Source: Sipunculus nudus
Lineage: Eukaryota; Annelida; Sipuncula; Golfingiida; Sipunculidae
Direction: 5' to 3'
Assembly: GCA_026874595.1 (NCBI GenBank)
Contig: CM049316.1
Coordinates: 48,364,695 to 48,428,694, forward strand
DNA length: 64,000 nucleotides
Shown here one piece after another: positions 47,669 through 60,421 of this stretch. The stretch's first letter is position 1. Each line of letters opens with the position of its first letter. The notes under the pieces were generated by a model, which had not been told where the DNA came from, searched no databases, and was given only the letters and a program-made list of their open reading frames with translations. A program made the translations under genes and the position numbers.

Positions 47669-50302
47669 AACAAGGGACCTATGGGTCACTGCGTTCAGCT
47701 GTTATATATGATAAAAAAATATGATTTAGAAATGAGGCACATGCTGGTTTTGTGTGGTAATAAGTATAAGCTGTATTATGAGTTGTTGTTGTTTAACTTA
47801 TGTATGATTTTGATAGTACCTTTGGAGACAGGGAAGAGGATTGATTTCATTTATTTTATTATAAAAATGGAGTACTACTGTCACACCGATTTTGACTTGG
47901 CCATATAACTTATAAGCAGAACATATAATATAAGAGTTTAACTATTTATTAAAAAAAATTACAAATATTGTCCCAGATATAATTTTTATTAAAAATAATA
48001 AGAGAATCATATGATTTTTAAAATGAAATATAACTGAAATGATTATTAAAATAATATTAAAGAATATATTCATGAATGCATTCATGAATACATTTGGAAG
48101 GTATTTGCACTGGTATTCATATACTTTCATTTTTACCTGAATTCCCATTCTATATGCAAGAAATTTTATAATGGAATACATATTCATATTCGTATTTAAA
48201 TACAATTGCAAAGTATTCCCACCATGTCTGGTATTTATTCAGTTTTCACGAAAAAATGGTGTTGAGAATCCAGAATGTACAAAATTCACACATTTAAATA
48301 ATGATCATAAGTACCTGGTTATATGGCTTTTATTTATATTAAAAAAAATAAATGTAATATGTTCATTTTGGACTAATTTCACATCAATGTACACACTAGA
48401 CACAGTAGGAATCTAGATTAATAATATCAACTGCATCTTTGTCTATCATTAATTTCCTTCATATGATCCCTAATGATTAGTAATGAATAATATGATTTAC
48501 TTTTTTATTATTAAAATTGAACTGAAAAATGCCATAGGTGACTGCATGGTGTTATTTGGAATACGTGACATTCTATCCATCGATACAAGATTCTTATATC
48601 ATCAGTAACTGCAAGTTAATTCCCTATCATTATAAACTAACACATTCCTTTTCTATTTTTCTTTAATTTGTTATTAAAAACCAATAAAAATTGATTAATT
48701 TATTGTTTATTGTTATGTTGTTGGTTAAAACTACTAGATGAGTTGGGTTGGACACCTGGATCAACTGTGGCTGGCCATAAGCTGCCTGGCTGCCCCAGTA
48801 TATGCCTCGAATCAAGCGTGCATAATTTGCTAAAAGTTCATCAAGGTCAACATACAGGTGAATCAAGAGTGGCTGGAGAGAGCCAAGGTCTGATATGGTC
48901 TCATAAAAACATTAATAAAAGCTACAATTTTTGGCCAATTTCTTTCAGCTTTCTAAACTAAAAAGCTGAAATCTTTATGTGTGCATGATATGAAAATGAT
49001 ATAAACAGAGCTCACAAGAAACAAACGTGAAATGGTCAAAGTTGGGCAAAATTTAAGGTATTAATTTTATATTTATACTAATAACTTATAAAATTTAAAA
49101 AAATTCAGAACTAATTTTGGGTATCCAATTGAATCTTGATTAAATAATGTTACATCCCTGGCAAAAAATCTCTAGCTTCAGCAAGCCCCTTGTCAAGGGA
49201 GTAAATATATTTCTTGATTTTTTACAAAGTGCATTATGTTTGGGCCCATAACTTAAAACAATTACGCAATACTGACATCATTTCTGGCATGTGCACAGAG
49301 AATGTATAGAAAAATATGTATATTATATATGATTAAAGTCAGATCAGTGGTTTTGATATTAGGCAGTATTGAAATGTAACAATGGGTTTTTAATTGAAGG
49401 TTTTCATTAATATCTCAAAGGTATTAAGTCCTAGTGACCGAATTCTTGGCATGGTAGGGGATTTTGGAGACATCTAATTGTATGCCAAATTTAAGGAACG
49501 AGAGCTGAAGCTGGGGAGCTGAGCTCTTGCAAACTGCATAACACTAGCCTGATGTAAACAATATGTTACATGGTGCTTGAAAACTTGAATAAAATCTACA
49601 GTTTTTGATCAACTGGTTTCAAATTTTTGGTGTTAACAGACAAAATGCTAACAAAAACATGCTGAGAAAATTAAATCCACAGTACTTACAGGGAAAAAAC
49701 GTGCCATGGTCAAAGTTAGGCAAAATTTAAGGTATCAATTTTTTTATTTTTGTTAATATTTTAAAAAATTTAAAAGATTTTGATCTAATTTTGGGTATAC
49801 AATTTAATTTTGATTAATTAAAGTTATATTACTTGAAAAAAAGTCCATATCTTTAAAATGTTTTGTGTTAAGTGATCAAATATCTTTCCTGATTTTTTAC
49901 AAAATGCATTATGTTCTGGCCCATAACTTTTTTAAATTATATAATACAGACATAATTTCAGGCATGTACATAGGAACTATATAGAGGAATATTTATGGTA
50001 AATATGAGGAAAAACAGATGAGTGGTTTTGATATTAGGCAGCCCTGAAGTGTGAAAATAGGTTTTTAATAAAAAATGGAGGTTTTTCCTTAATTTCTCAA
50101 AGGAACAAAGTCACAAAGACCCAATTTTCGGCTTGGTAGGAGATCTTGGGGACATCTAACACTATGCCGAATTTTGGATTCCTAGGTCTTACGGTTTCAA
50201 AACGTGCCACATCTACGGACGGACGGACGGACAGACGGACGGACGACGGACAATGGACCACGACTATAGCTCAGATGACTTATAGTCAGCTGAGCTAAAA
50301 AT
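47669..50302 (+). mobile_element. Full-length 2.63 kb CAAGGG/GAGCTAAAAA element, copy E1
   Basis: CAAGGGACCTATGGGTCACT to GTCAGCTGAGCTAAAAAT. It aligns end to end with 53189-55849. The right subterminal has GGACGGACGGACAGACGG. It carries only short, non-conserved frames. The A-rich right end and A/T-rich insertion sites are compatible with retroposition; the near-inverted CTCAGCTG/CAGCTGAG ends would suit a DNA element. The class is unresolved. Confidence 0.85.
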
Positions 50303-51410
50303 CCGTTTTAACCCAGCACATTGGTAAACCCTTTGGCGTGTTTGTTGAATTTATGGCCGCATGAACACAAGCATGGCTCGCATGGGTTACAGGATGCAGG
50401 CAGCTAGCAGGTGATACAGGAAATGTTCATGGAGACTGTGTTTCAGTTTGCGTTGTGAGCTCACATGTTCACTATTGTGTAAATTCATTATTTTTAGCAT
50501 AATATTGAAATTATGGGCCGTTTACCACGATATGAATGCAACCTGATGCAAGACCACTGTGATACATTCCTAGATATAACTTGTATCACGACTCGAGTAG
50601 GCTTACCAGCCCAATTATCCGATTGCCTACTGAGTCAGGTTGTCATGGCTACCAGTAGACCTGATGGATAGTGGTGAGCTACTGATGACTACAAGCTTAT
50701 TTTATCTACATAATGAGACTGGTGTGTTTTGTCTGTAGTTTCTTGCAACAAATCCTTTTTAATCCTTAATAAATTCAAATAAAGTTTATATGAAAATGCA
50801 GATGAAGATTAGATGAATATGCCTAGCTATATATGCCTAAGTTACTATGTTCTAATTTTAATAAGAAACATTTAATTAAATGAATTCAGAGATATTCTTA
50901 TATGATATCAGTGTTCATGTTTTGTTATCTGCCATAGTTTAAAAGTGAATTAAAAAAAACTTAGCCAGATGTATGTAGCACTCGCTTATGTATATTTTAT
51001 GTAAATTTGATAGTCATTAGCCTGTTCATTATATTTTTATAAGACTTTAAGTGTTTGGTAACAAACACATTTCTGGTCAAGGCTGGACTTCTCTGTATTC
51101 TCCAGCAAAAAGATATGCATGTTTCGTTCAGATCTGCACACTGTATATAATAAGGGTCATTTGCAAAACCAAAGATATAGACTCAGACTTGGGCACACAG
51201 ATGAGTAATTAGCAGCAAAGCCACCAAGCTATGATGATTAACACCACACAGGAATAAAGCTGTTTGCATCAATTTGCATCTTCATGATGTTATACTGAAG
51301 TCAGGAGTGCTACCGATGAGGACTCCTTCAACACAAAAAAATAATGAACAAGTATTTGCATAAGATCCTCATTCTTTTCATTTCATCAATTTTTTTTTCA
51401 AGTTTATAAA
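50303..51410. other. No gene confirmed
   Basis: Mostly AT-rich. On the minus strand, 50600-50690 has a short serine-rich frame next to a GGTAAGCC donor-like site, but it contains stops and no homolog was recognised. Confidence 0.4.
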
Positions 51411-51880
51411 TAATAATTTCTTTCTAAAGTACTAGGTCCTGTGACCTTGCCCTTTGATCTCATGACCCCGGAGTCAACAGAGTTCTTACTTTAGTGGAGG
51501 GCCATATATATGGTAGGTCAAGTTTGAAACCAATATTCAATCCAAACTGGTATTATCATCTGGAAACAAATATGTGGAGAGATGGCCCCTGTGACCTTTG
51601 ACCTTGTGACCCCAATATCAATCAGGTTCTTCCCCTACTGGCAGGTCAGCTATATGTTCAAGATGAAAAGTTTGGCTTGAAATGCATCCACAATCTTTCT
51701 AAATAAGTGGGTCATGTGACACCTTTGACCCAAAAATCAAAAGAGTTCTTGGGTTAGAGGTGGGCCATATATTAGTCAAGTTTGAAATCCATATGTCAAT
51801 CCAAACTGGAGTTATCAGGAAACAAATTTGATGGACATACAGAAAAATGAACAGATGGATGGACATGTTGATAAATAAAG
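51410..51880. repeat. Fragment of the TGACCTTTGACC repeat
   Basis: Shares CCTGTGACCTTTGACCTTGT, TGCATCCACAATCTTT and CAAGTTTGAAATCCATA with the array at 58430-59770, in the same orientation. Two to three diverged monomers. Confidence 0.75.
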
Positions 51881-52163
51881 GTCATCCACTTATTCAAGTG
51901 GGGCCCTATAAACACACAAGGTTTTAGGACACAGATGAAACCACAGTAAGGAATTGGATAGTATCAATATAATTTGGCAGTCTAAAATAAAGGAAAAAAT
52001 TCATAATAAATAGCAAAAATACAGGTGGCACCGCTAGTCTTCAGAAACTGAAGACACCAACAATCAATAAACTCTGGGTTTCAGGACACCTGATGAAACC
52101 ACTGTTGAGAAACTGATATAGCTGCTGTCATTTGATGGTCTCAAAATCTGATAAAAATGGTAA

Positions 52164-52317
52164 AAAGTCGCCCATGGGCCATGACGCTCAGCTGAATTTC
52201 AATTAGTGCTCTTTTCTTTAATTAATGTTATATACTGTCTGTGAGAATAGCCTATGGCTAATGTTACCATGTTGAAAAAAGAACAGAAAATAAAAATTTC
52301 AAGATTCAAAGGAGACT
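52164..52317 (+). repeat. Left-end fragment of the CAAGGG clan
   Basis: GCCCATGGGCCATGACGCTC followed by AGCTGAATTTCAATT matches the left ends at 4826 and 26636. No right end follows before the hAT-like element at 52324. Confidence 0.55.
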
Positions 52318-53188
52318 TGCCAACAGGGTTCGTACACTTATCATGAGAAAAATTTCAAGCACTTTTCAAGCACTTTTTAAGGACCTGAAAATTATTTTCA
52401 AGGACATCAAAATTTATGGACGGTCAGTGCACCTTCACCCATGCATGTTGCCGACATCGAAAGGCTTGTAACACAAAATGCAAAATAATATTTATAATGA
52501 GATGGACCATATAGTGCGATAAAAAGGCTAGGAAATGTAAAATAAGTAAAAGTTATAAGGAAATGACTCAGAAAAGTAACAAATTTAACCGAAATCTACA
52601 CTAACAGCAACTGAAGCGCTTGTGATTTACCCTTCGGTATAGCCAGTCTCGGTTTAATACACAGCGGCCCTTTGTTTTAACTTTACATTCAAAATGATCA
52701 CTCATCTTTGGCATGACCTTGACAGATTTAACGAATCTGAATACGAGGGTCTAAAACCTTTAATATCTTGAATAGGGATCTCTGATTTGCCGACTTGCTC
52801 AAAGTTTAGCAAATTATATGCTCTGGCAGAAGGGGTGCCGAAAAACTGACAGTTCGGCGATCGTGGGGGATATTCATTCAAGTTTTCAACGGCAAAAAAA
52901 AAATCAATAAAAGCCTGTAATATTTTACCCTTATACGATATTTGGGTATAGTATTATCAAATTATTCAAAACAATACTGGTCAAACTTCGTATCAGCACG
53001 TTTGAAATGAAGACTTTGTTTTCCACGAGGTTTCTGCTGTTTACCGCCAAGTCACAGGCCGCACGTGTCAACAAAAGGCCGGGCAACACCTGTGAAGGTC
53101 GTTATCTAACGATTACAGACGCAGCCAGATTTCTATCCAAACCTGTCCAACATTTGATTAAAACTAAAAATGTGAAATCTTATTTAAA

Positions 53189-55849
53189 AACAAGGGACCT
53201 ATGGGTCACGACGCTCAGCTGTTATATATGATAAAAAAATATTATTTAGAAATGAGGCACATGCTGGTTTTGTGTGGTAATAAATATAAGCTGTATTATG
53301 AGTTGTTGTTGTTAAGCTTATGTATGATTTTGATAGTACCTTTGGAGACAGGGAAGAGGATTGATTTCATTTATTTTATCAACAAATGGAGTACTGTTGT
53401 CACACAGATTTTGACTTGGCCATATAACTTATAAGCAGAACATATAATATAAGAGTTTAACTATTTATTAAAAAAAATTACAAATATTGTCCCAAATATA
53501 ATTTTTATAAAAAATAATAAGAGAATCATATGATTTTTTTAAATGAAATATAACTGATATGATTATTAAAATAATATTAAAGAATATATTCATGAATGCA
53601 TTCATGAATACATTTTGAAAGTAATTGCACGAGTATTCATATACTTTCATTTTTACCTGAATTCCTATTCTTTATGCAAGAAATTTTATAATGGAGTACA
53701 TAATCATATTCGTATTTAAACACAATTACAAAGTATTCGCACCATGTCTGGTATTTATTCAGTTTCACCAACCAATGATGTTGAGAGTCCAGAATATACA
53801 AAATTCACACATTTAAATAATGATCATAAGTACCCTGTTTTATGGCTTTTATTTATATTAAAAAATAACTGTAAAAAATTCATTTTGGACTAATTTCACA
53901 TCAATGTACACACTAGACACAGTAGGAATCTAGATTAATATTATCAACTGCATCTTTGTCTATCATTAATTTCCTTCATATGATACCTAATGATTAGTAA
54001 TGAATAATATGATTTACTTCTTTATCATTAAAATTGAACTGAAAAATGCCATAGGTGACTGCATGGTGTTATTTGGAATATGTGACATTCTACCCATTGA
54101 TACAAGATTCTTATATCATCAGTAACTGCAAGTTAATTTCCTGTTATTATAAACTAACAAATTCCTTTTTCTATTTTTCTTTAATTTGTTATTAAAAACC
54201 AATAAAATTTTATTAATTTATTGTTTATTGTTATGTTGTTGGTTAAAACTACTAGATGAGTTGGGTTGGACACCTGGATCAACTGTGGCTGGCCATAAGC
54301 TGCCTGGATTCCTGTATGCCTCGCCTCAAGCGTGCATAATTTGATGAAAGGTCAACAAGGTCAACATACAGGTGACTCAAGAGGGGCTGGAGAGAGCCAA
54401 AGTCTGACAGGGTCTCATAAAAAACATAAATAAAAGCTACAATTTTTGGCCAATTTCTTTCAGCTTTCTAAACTAAAAAGCTGAAATCCTAATGTGTGCA
54501 TGATATGAAAATTATATCAACAGTGCTCACAGGACACAAACGTGCCATGGTCACAGTTGGGCAAAATTTAAGGTACTAATTTTATATTTATACTAATAAC
54601 TTATAAAATTTGAAAAATTCAGAACTAATTTTGGGTATTCAATTGAATCTTGATTAAATAATGTTACATCCCTGACAAAAAAATCTCTAGCTTCAGCAAT
54701 GCCCTTGTTAAGGGAGTAAATATATTTCTTGATTTTTTACAAAGTGCATTATGTTTAGGCCCATAACTTAAAACAATTACGCAATACTGACATCATTCTG
54801 GCATGTGCATAGAGAATGAAAAATATGTATATTATTTATGATTAAAGTCAGATCAGTGGTTTTGATATTAGGCAGTCTTGAAGTGTAACAATGGGTTTTT
54901 AATGGAAAAATGAAGTTTTTCATTAATATCTCGAAGGTATTAAGTCCTAGTGACCAAATTCTTGGCATGGTAGGGGATTTTGGAGACATCTAACTGTATG
55001 CCGAATTTAAGGAACTAAGAGCTGAAGCTGGGGAGCTGAGCTCTTGCAAACTGCATAACACTAGCTTGATGTAAACAATATGTTACATGGTGCTTGAAAA
55101 CTTATTAAAATCTACAGTTTTTGATCAACTGGTTTCAAATTTTTGGTGTTAACAGTTGAAATGCTAACAAAAACATGCTGTGAAAATTAAATCCACAGTA
55201 CTTACAGGAAAAAAACGTGCCATGGTCAAAGTTGGGCAAAATTTAAGGTACCAATTTTTTATTTTTATTAATATTTTAGAAAATTTAAAAGATTTTCATC
55301 TAATTTTGGGTATACAATTTAATTTTGATTAATTAAAGTTATATTACTGGAAAAAAGGTCGACAGCTTTAACATTTTTTGTGTTAAGTGATCAAATATCT
55401 TTCCTGATTTTTTACAAAATGCATTATGTTTGGGCCCATAACTTTTTTAAATTAAATAATACAGACATAATTTCAGGCATGTACATAGGAACTATATAGT
55501 GGAACATTTATGGTAAATATGAGGAAAAACAGATGAGTGGTTTTGATATTAGGCAGTCCTGAAGTGTGAAAATAGGTTTTTAATGAAAAATTGAGGTTTT
55601 TCCTTAATTTCTCAAAGGAACGAAGTTGCAAAGACCCAGTTTTCGGCTTGGTAGGAGATCTTGGGGACATCTAACATTATGCGGAATTTTGGATTCCTAG
55701 GTCTTACGGTTTCAAAACGTGCCACATCTACGGACGGACGGACGGACGGACGGACGGACGGACGGACGGACGGACGGACAGACGGACGGACGACGGACAA
55801 TGGACCACGACTATAGCTCAGATGACTTATAGTCAGCTGAGCTAAAAAA
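53189..55849 (+). mobile_element. Full-length 2.66 kb CAAGGG/GAGCTAAAAA element, copy E2
   Basis: CAAGGGACCTATGGGTCACG to GTCAGCTGAGCTAAAAAAA. Copy 1 of the hAT-like element gives the empty site: an A-rich run at about 39810-39830 on the opposite strand. A long (GGAC)n tract at 55733-55789 lies near the right end. The sequence is very similar to E1 at 47669-50302. Confidence 0.88.
55733..55789. repeat. (GGAC)n microsatellite inside E2
   Basis: Near-perfect GGAC tetramers with one AGAC interruption. Shorter versions sit at the same place in the copies ending at 45252 and 50302. Confidence 0.95.
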
Positions 55850-56963
55850 ACTTATTGGCGAGTTTTATGCAATCGTTATGCAGGGCATGGAGGGGGCCGA
55901 TGCTGGAAGTTGTATATGTCGCTGATCACTCTTTAAACTGCCAGCGTACTACGCTTACAAACGGCTATCACATCGCAACAAAAATGTGATTTCCCCCATG
56001 GATCCCAGCCTTTCACAAACTGAAGCCAAAGTATGTGAATATACGTCAGTACCTGCCAAACACCTTAACCTATTTCGGACAAACAGTAAATTTATCCTTA
56101 ATTGGATTGCCCCCGCGTGTAAACTGTATTTCGCTGATCAGTGGTCTTAGGGAGCTAAAAAATACGATCACAGCGCGTACACGTGAAAAGCGAAGGTACC
56201 AAGAAAAAAAACGCAACCCTTGGATAAACTAAAAAACCTTTAACCAAAGCAAAGTCGGATCGGGTTCGTTGGGGAAATATGACCCCTCTGATATAATAAT
56301 TATCGCCGAGTTACCAATGTAAAACGTAACTTGATTTAGACAACATATTCTACTGAGCGAATTAGTTTTATATTATTATTATCTCTCAAATTGGAATTGT
56401 TCCCATCATGTATTTTTTACACATTTTACTCCCCTGGTTTGATCCCATATAATTATTTTCTTAGGACAGATCTTCTCCATAGCTATATAAATAATCTCTG
56501 TAGTATTACTTTAAAATTTTAATTATAAATCTTGCGAAAATACTTACGTGAACTCGCCTAGCGTCTATTGAGTTTTCAATTAAAGAGCTTTTATACGTAC
56601 CTCGGGGGAAATCTCCACGATTTTACCAGTAAAGCAGCTCACTTACTATTTGATAATAAACATGGTTATTACCCTCGTATGTTAACTTGTTACATCGTCA
56701 CTTTCACTGCCTAGTCTCATTCATCCACGATTGGGTTAATTCTGTTTCATACATTTGATTGACGTAGAGATGCCCGAAAGTCGATATTAAAATAATAGGT
56801 ATGCATACACACATTATACACCAAACTCTTTCACAAAATTTATTTTTCAAGCACTTTTCCAAACCACTCTCTCTTTATAAGCACTTTTTAAGCCCTTGAA
56901 ATTGAAATGACTAAATTCAAGCACTTTTCAAGGTTTTCAAGGTGCGTACGAACCCTGTGCCAA

Positions 56964-57660
56964 GGACCCCCCTGGATTTCACAATACTATGTTCCAAGAA
57001 AAATGGATACAATTAGTACCCTGTCTGTCTGGGTACTCAAAATCATGTTTCAGATCGCAGAATATAGGTAACCATAACCAAGTTTCAGTTTTCCGAGGAG
57101 ATTTGCTAAGGACCTCCCTGAATATTATGTTAGAAGAGTCTAGGGCTACTGGATAAAATTTGTGCCCTGTCTGACTGCTCAAAATCATGCATCTGGCTTG
57201 TAGCCTGTAGAAAAAAGTTCACAATTATTTTATTTTTAATTAAGGAGATTAGCTCAGGACCTAGGACTTATGCATACAATTTGTATCCATCTGATGCTTA
57301 AGGTGCTCAATTCATGTTTTTGGCCTGCCGCATGCAGGTTTCCAGTTTGATTTGCCAAGATCTCCCTGGATGTTGTGTTGGAAGATTTCTGAGCTTAAGG
57401 ATACAATTTGTGCCCTATCTGACTGTGTTTGACATGTATAATAAGTATTAAGTTATCGTACCTAAATTCAGGATTCAAAGGAGAATTGCCAATGACATCC
57501 CTGGACTTAACAATAGAAGGTTCCAAGGAAAATAGATACAATTTGTATCTTGTCAGTCTGGGTGCTCAAATTCATAATTGTTTGGCTCATAGCACACAAA
57601 ATATAGCCTGTGCACCATTTCCTATTATCTGGTTTCCAAAGAGATCTGGTCTAATGTGAA
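56964..57660. repeat. Degenerate tandem repeat, about 130-bp unit, about 5 copies
   Basis: CCTGTCTGNCTGGGTACTCA and GATTTGCTAAGGACCTCCCT recur at roughly 57020, 57165, 57290, 57410 and 57545. Some phrases recall the body of the copy at 26636-27538. Confidence 0.65.
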
Positions 57661-57899
57661 GAAGAGCAAGCGTGAAGAGGAGGCAAAAATATCTTGTTAC
57701 ATACTAGCAAGCTGCTGATTTTTAAAGTATAATCATGCATAGTTAATTCAGGTAGTAAAGGGGTGTTGAACTGTGAAAAGAAACCAAGCGAGGCCATTTG
57801 TTTTAGCAAGTAAACACAGGGAGAAATTCGAGTCATAGCTGCAATCAGCTGATCTGCCACAATGAGCCATCACGTCACATAGTAACCATGGAACCGACA

Positions 57900-58270
57900 A
57901 AAGACTCCAAAGTAACGTTTGAAGCTAGCTGGGAATAATTCTCGCTTTCTTGACAGAATAGAACAAAAAATTGATAAACTGCATATAAGAGTAGAAACGC
58001 TGGAGACCAGAATAAGTCTTTGGAAATGGACAATGACCATTATACTGGAAATATTGAATTGGTTCAAGCTGAAATGGTCATTGTCAAGTCAGGCTTGGCA
58101 AAAGTCCAAGAAGCCGGTTCTAGCAAACAGCTTGACAAAAGAATTGAATATTCAGAAAATAAAGAGAGAAGCAAGAACATCAAGCTCCTTAACCTACCAG
58201 AAATTCCCAGGGAAACCAAAACAAGCCTCAAAACAAGAGTTACAGAGGTTTAGAAACATATATAAATACT
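57900..58270 (+). pseudogene. L1-type ORF1 remnant, N-terminal and central part
   Basis: Two overlapping frames give FLDRIEQKIDKLHIRVETLE (a heptad-like coiled coil), then NIELVQAEMVIVKSGLAKVQ and NKERSKNIKLLNLPEIPRET, the last resembling the RRM start of L1 ORF1 nucleic-acid chaperones. Frameshifts and a stop near 58253 show it is broken. The C-terminal part appears after three insertions at 61890-62230. Confidence 0.7.
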
Positions 58271-58299
58271 AGACATTTCTTGGCACCTGCGGTGCTAGA

Positions 58300-60408
58300 G
58301 TATCCCCAGACATAGTACGCCCCCCCCCCCTTTAAGAATAGGCCCCCATTTTTAGCAGCATATACTGACACTTGGCAAGCAATTATTGTTTCTTCCATCT
58401 ATCAATCCACAATCTTTTTGAAGATGTTGGTCCTGTGACCTTGACCTTTTGGCACATCACAAGGCTATCCAAGAAATTGACAGGCGTCTTCCTCTTTTGG
58501 CAGGGGAACCGTATGTGCAAGATGAAATGTCTGAGATGAAATGTTGGCTGAAAATGCATCCACAATCTTTTTAAAGATGTGTCCTGTGACTTTGACCTTT
58601 GACCTCATGACCCAAAAATCAATTCAGGTCTTGCTTTTCCAATGGGACATATACAAGTCAAGTTTGAAATCTATACATGAATAAAAGCAGGAATTATCAT
58701 CCAATAACTAATTTTTGGACAGATGGCTCCTGTGACCCTGACCTTTGACCTTGTGACTTCAACTTGATAGGGTTCTTCCTCTCTTGGCAGGTGAACTATA
58801 TGTGCAAGATGAAAGATCTAAGATGAAATGTTTGGCTGAAAATGCATCCACATCTTTTTAAAGATGTGTCCTGTGACCTTGACCTTTGACCTCATGACCC
58901 CAAAATCAATTCGGATCTTGCTTTTTACATGGGACATGTACAAGTCAAGTTTGAAATCCATACATCAATAAAAGCAGGAATTATCATCCAGAAACTAATT
59001 TTTGGACTGATGGCTCCTGTGACCTTGACCTTTGACCTCAAAATTGATAGGGGTCTTCCTTTCTTGGCAGGTGAACTATATGTGCAAGATGAAAGATCTG
59101 AGATGAATTGTTTGGCTAAAAATGCATCCACATCTTTTTAAAGATGTGTCCTGTGACCTTGACCTTTGACCTCATGACCCCAAAATCAATTCGGGTCTTG
59201 CTTTTCCAATGGGTCATATACAAGTCAAGTTTGAAATCTATACATCAATAAAAGCAGGAATTATCATTCAGAAACTAATTTTTTGACAGATGGCTCCTGT
59301 GACCCTGACCTTTGACCTTGTGACCTCAAAATTGATAGGGGTCTTCCTTTCTTGGCAGGTGAACTATATGTGCAAGATGAAAGATCTGAGATGAACTGTT
59401 TGGCTGAAAATGCATCCACAATCTTTTTAAATTTGTGTATGGTGACCTTGACCTTTGACCTCATGACCCCAAAATCAATTGGAGTCTTGCTTTTTCAATG
59501 GGACATATATAAGTCAAGTTTGAAATCAATACATCAATAAAAGCAGGAATTATCATCCAGAAACTAATTTTTTGACAGATAGCTCCTGTGGCCTTGACCT
59601 TTGACCTTGTGACCCCAGAATTGATATGGATCTTCCACTATTGGCAAGTGAGCTATATATTCAAGATGGAAGACGTGGGATGAAAGTTTGGCTTAAAATG
59701 CATCCACAGTATCTTTTAAGATGCGAGTCCAGTGACCTTGACCTTTGACCTCATGACCCTAGAACCTATAGGGTTCTTACTTTAGTGGTGGGCCAAATGT
59801 CATGTTTGAAATCCATATGGCTATCAACACTGGAGATATCATAAGAGGTGTGTGATTTTCACCAAATATGGACACATTAAAGGTCAAGGCCACTCTCATG
59901 GCAAAAGTCATGAACCAAATTTAAATAGACCTCATCCCATAACCCATCTCTCTACATGTGCATAATATGAAAGAAATCTGTCCATTAGTTTTTGACTTAT
60001 AATGCTTACAATACTGTCAAGTGGCAATTATGGGGGTATTAAAAGGCGTAAAAACAAGAAGAGGATAATAGGTGGTGCCACCAGTTTCCGGTATATCACA
60101 AGGCTATCCAAGATCTTCGGTCACCTTGATTTTTGGACCAGTCCATGCAAGCTTACTTGAGATATTTAAGAATTTGTGTTATTCTCAGCAAAAATGGATC
60201 TATTTAAGGTCAAGGTCACTCTCCTAGCATAGGTCATGACCCCATTTTGAATAGGCTTTGTCCCCTTACCTATATCTATACAAATGTTAAGTTTGAAAAA
60301 GATCAGTGAAATAATTTTTGAGTTATCCCGCTCACAAGGTTTTTCTGCGGCGGCGGTGGCGGCGGGACCGTCGTGAAACCATAGTATCCCGACTTTGTCT
60401 GGGGATAC
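58300..60408. mobile_element. GTATCC-type inverted-repeat element carrying a TGACCTTTGACC array
   Basis: Perfect 13-bp inverted ends GTATCCCCAGACA (58300-58312) and TGTCTGGGGATAC (60396-60408). The right subterminal has GCGGCGGCGGTGGCGGCGGG, as in 34112-35026. The interior is about five copies of an approximately 285-bp unit (58430-59770), each made of two diverged halves. It is inserted in the L1 ORF1 remnant. Confidence 0.82.
58433..59760 (-). promoter_or_regulatory. About ten AGGTCA direct-repeat clusters (DR1/nuclear-receptor type)
   Basis: TGTGACCTTGACCTTTGACC or close variants start near 58434, 58585, 58731, 58872, 59019, 59152, 59299, 59441, 59588 and 59731. On the minus strand these read AGGTCAAAGGTCAAGGTCA. 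That contains a consensus DR1 (AGGTCA-A-AGGTCA, the RXR/HNF4/COUP-type site) overlapped by TCAAGGTCA (the FTZ-F1/ERR-type monomer site). The sequence match is direct; binding is inference. Confidence 0.6.
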
Positions 60409-60421
60409 AATAATCCATATA

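Larger units (their letters stand above)
52324..56957 (-). mobile_element. hAT-like element, copy 2 (F2), inverted relative to copy 1 and split by E2
   Basis: Ends CAGGGTTCGTACACTTATC and GGTGCGTACGAACCCTG are inverted, with TGCCAA on both sides (52318-52323 and 56958-56963) as a perfect 6-bp target duplication. The outer parts (52324-53188 and 55850-56957) align with 38760-41237 on the opposite strand. It lacks the 574-bp insertion of copy 1 and contains the 2.66 kb element E2. Confidence 0.85.

Noticed and set aside
47681-47908. A 75-residue frame, also seen at 53201, as a conserved gene inside the repeat family
   Set aside because: The similarity is because E1 and E2 are near-identical DNA. 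The third copy at 18921 has an early stop in this frame.
50570-50700. Possible serine-rich minus-strand exon next to a GGTAAGCC donor-like site
   Set aside because: The frame has a stop before the donor, and no acceptor choice gives a consistent phase without a 25-base micro-exon. No family was recognised.
45236-55849. TAGCTCAGATGA near the right ends of the repeat family as a tRNA A box
   Set aside because: It matches part of an A-box pattern, but there is no B box at the right spacing and no cloverleaf could be folded, so no tRNA or tRNA-derived promoter is called.
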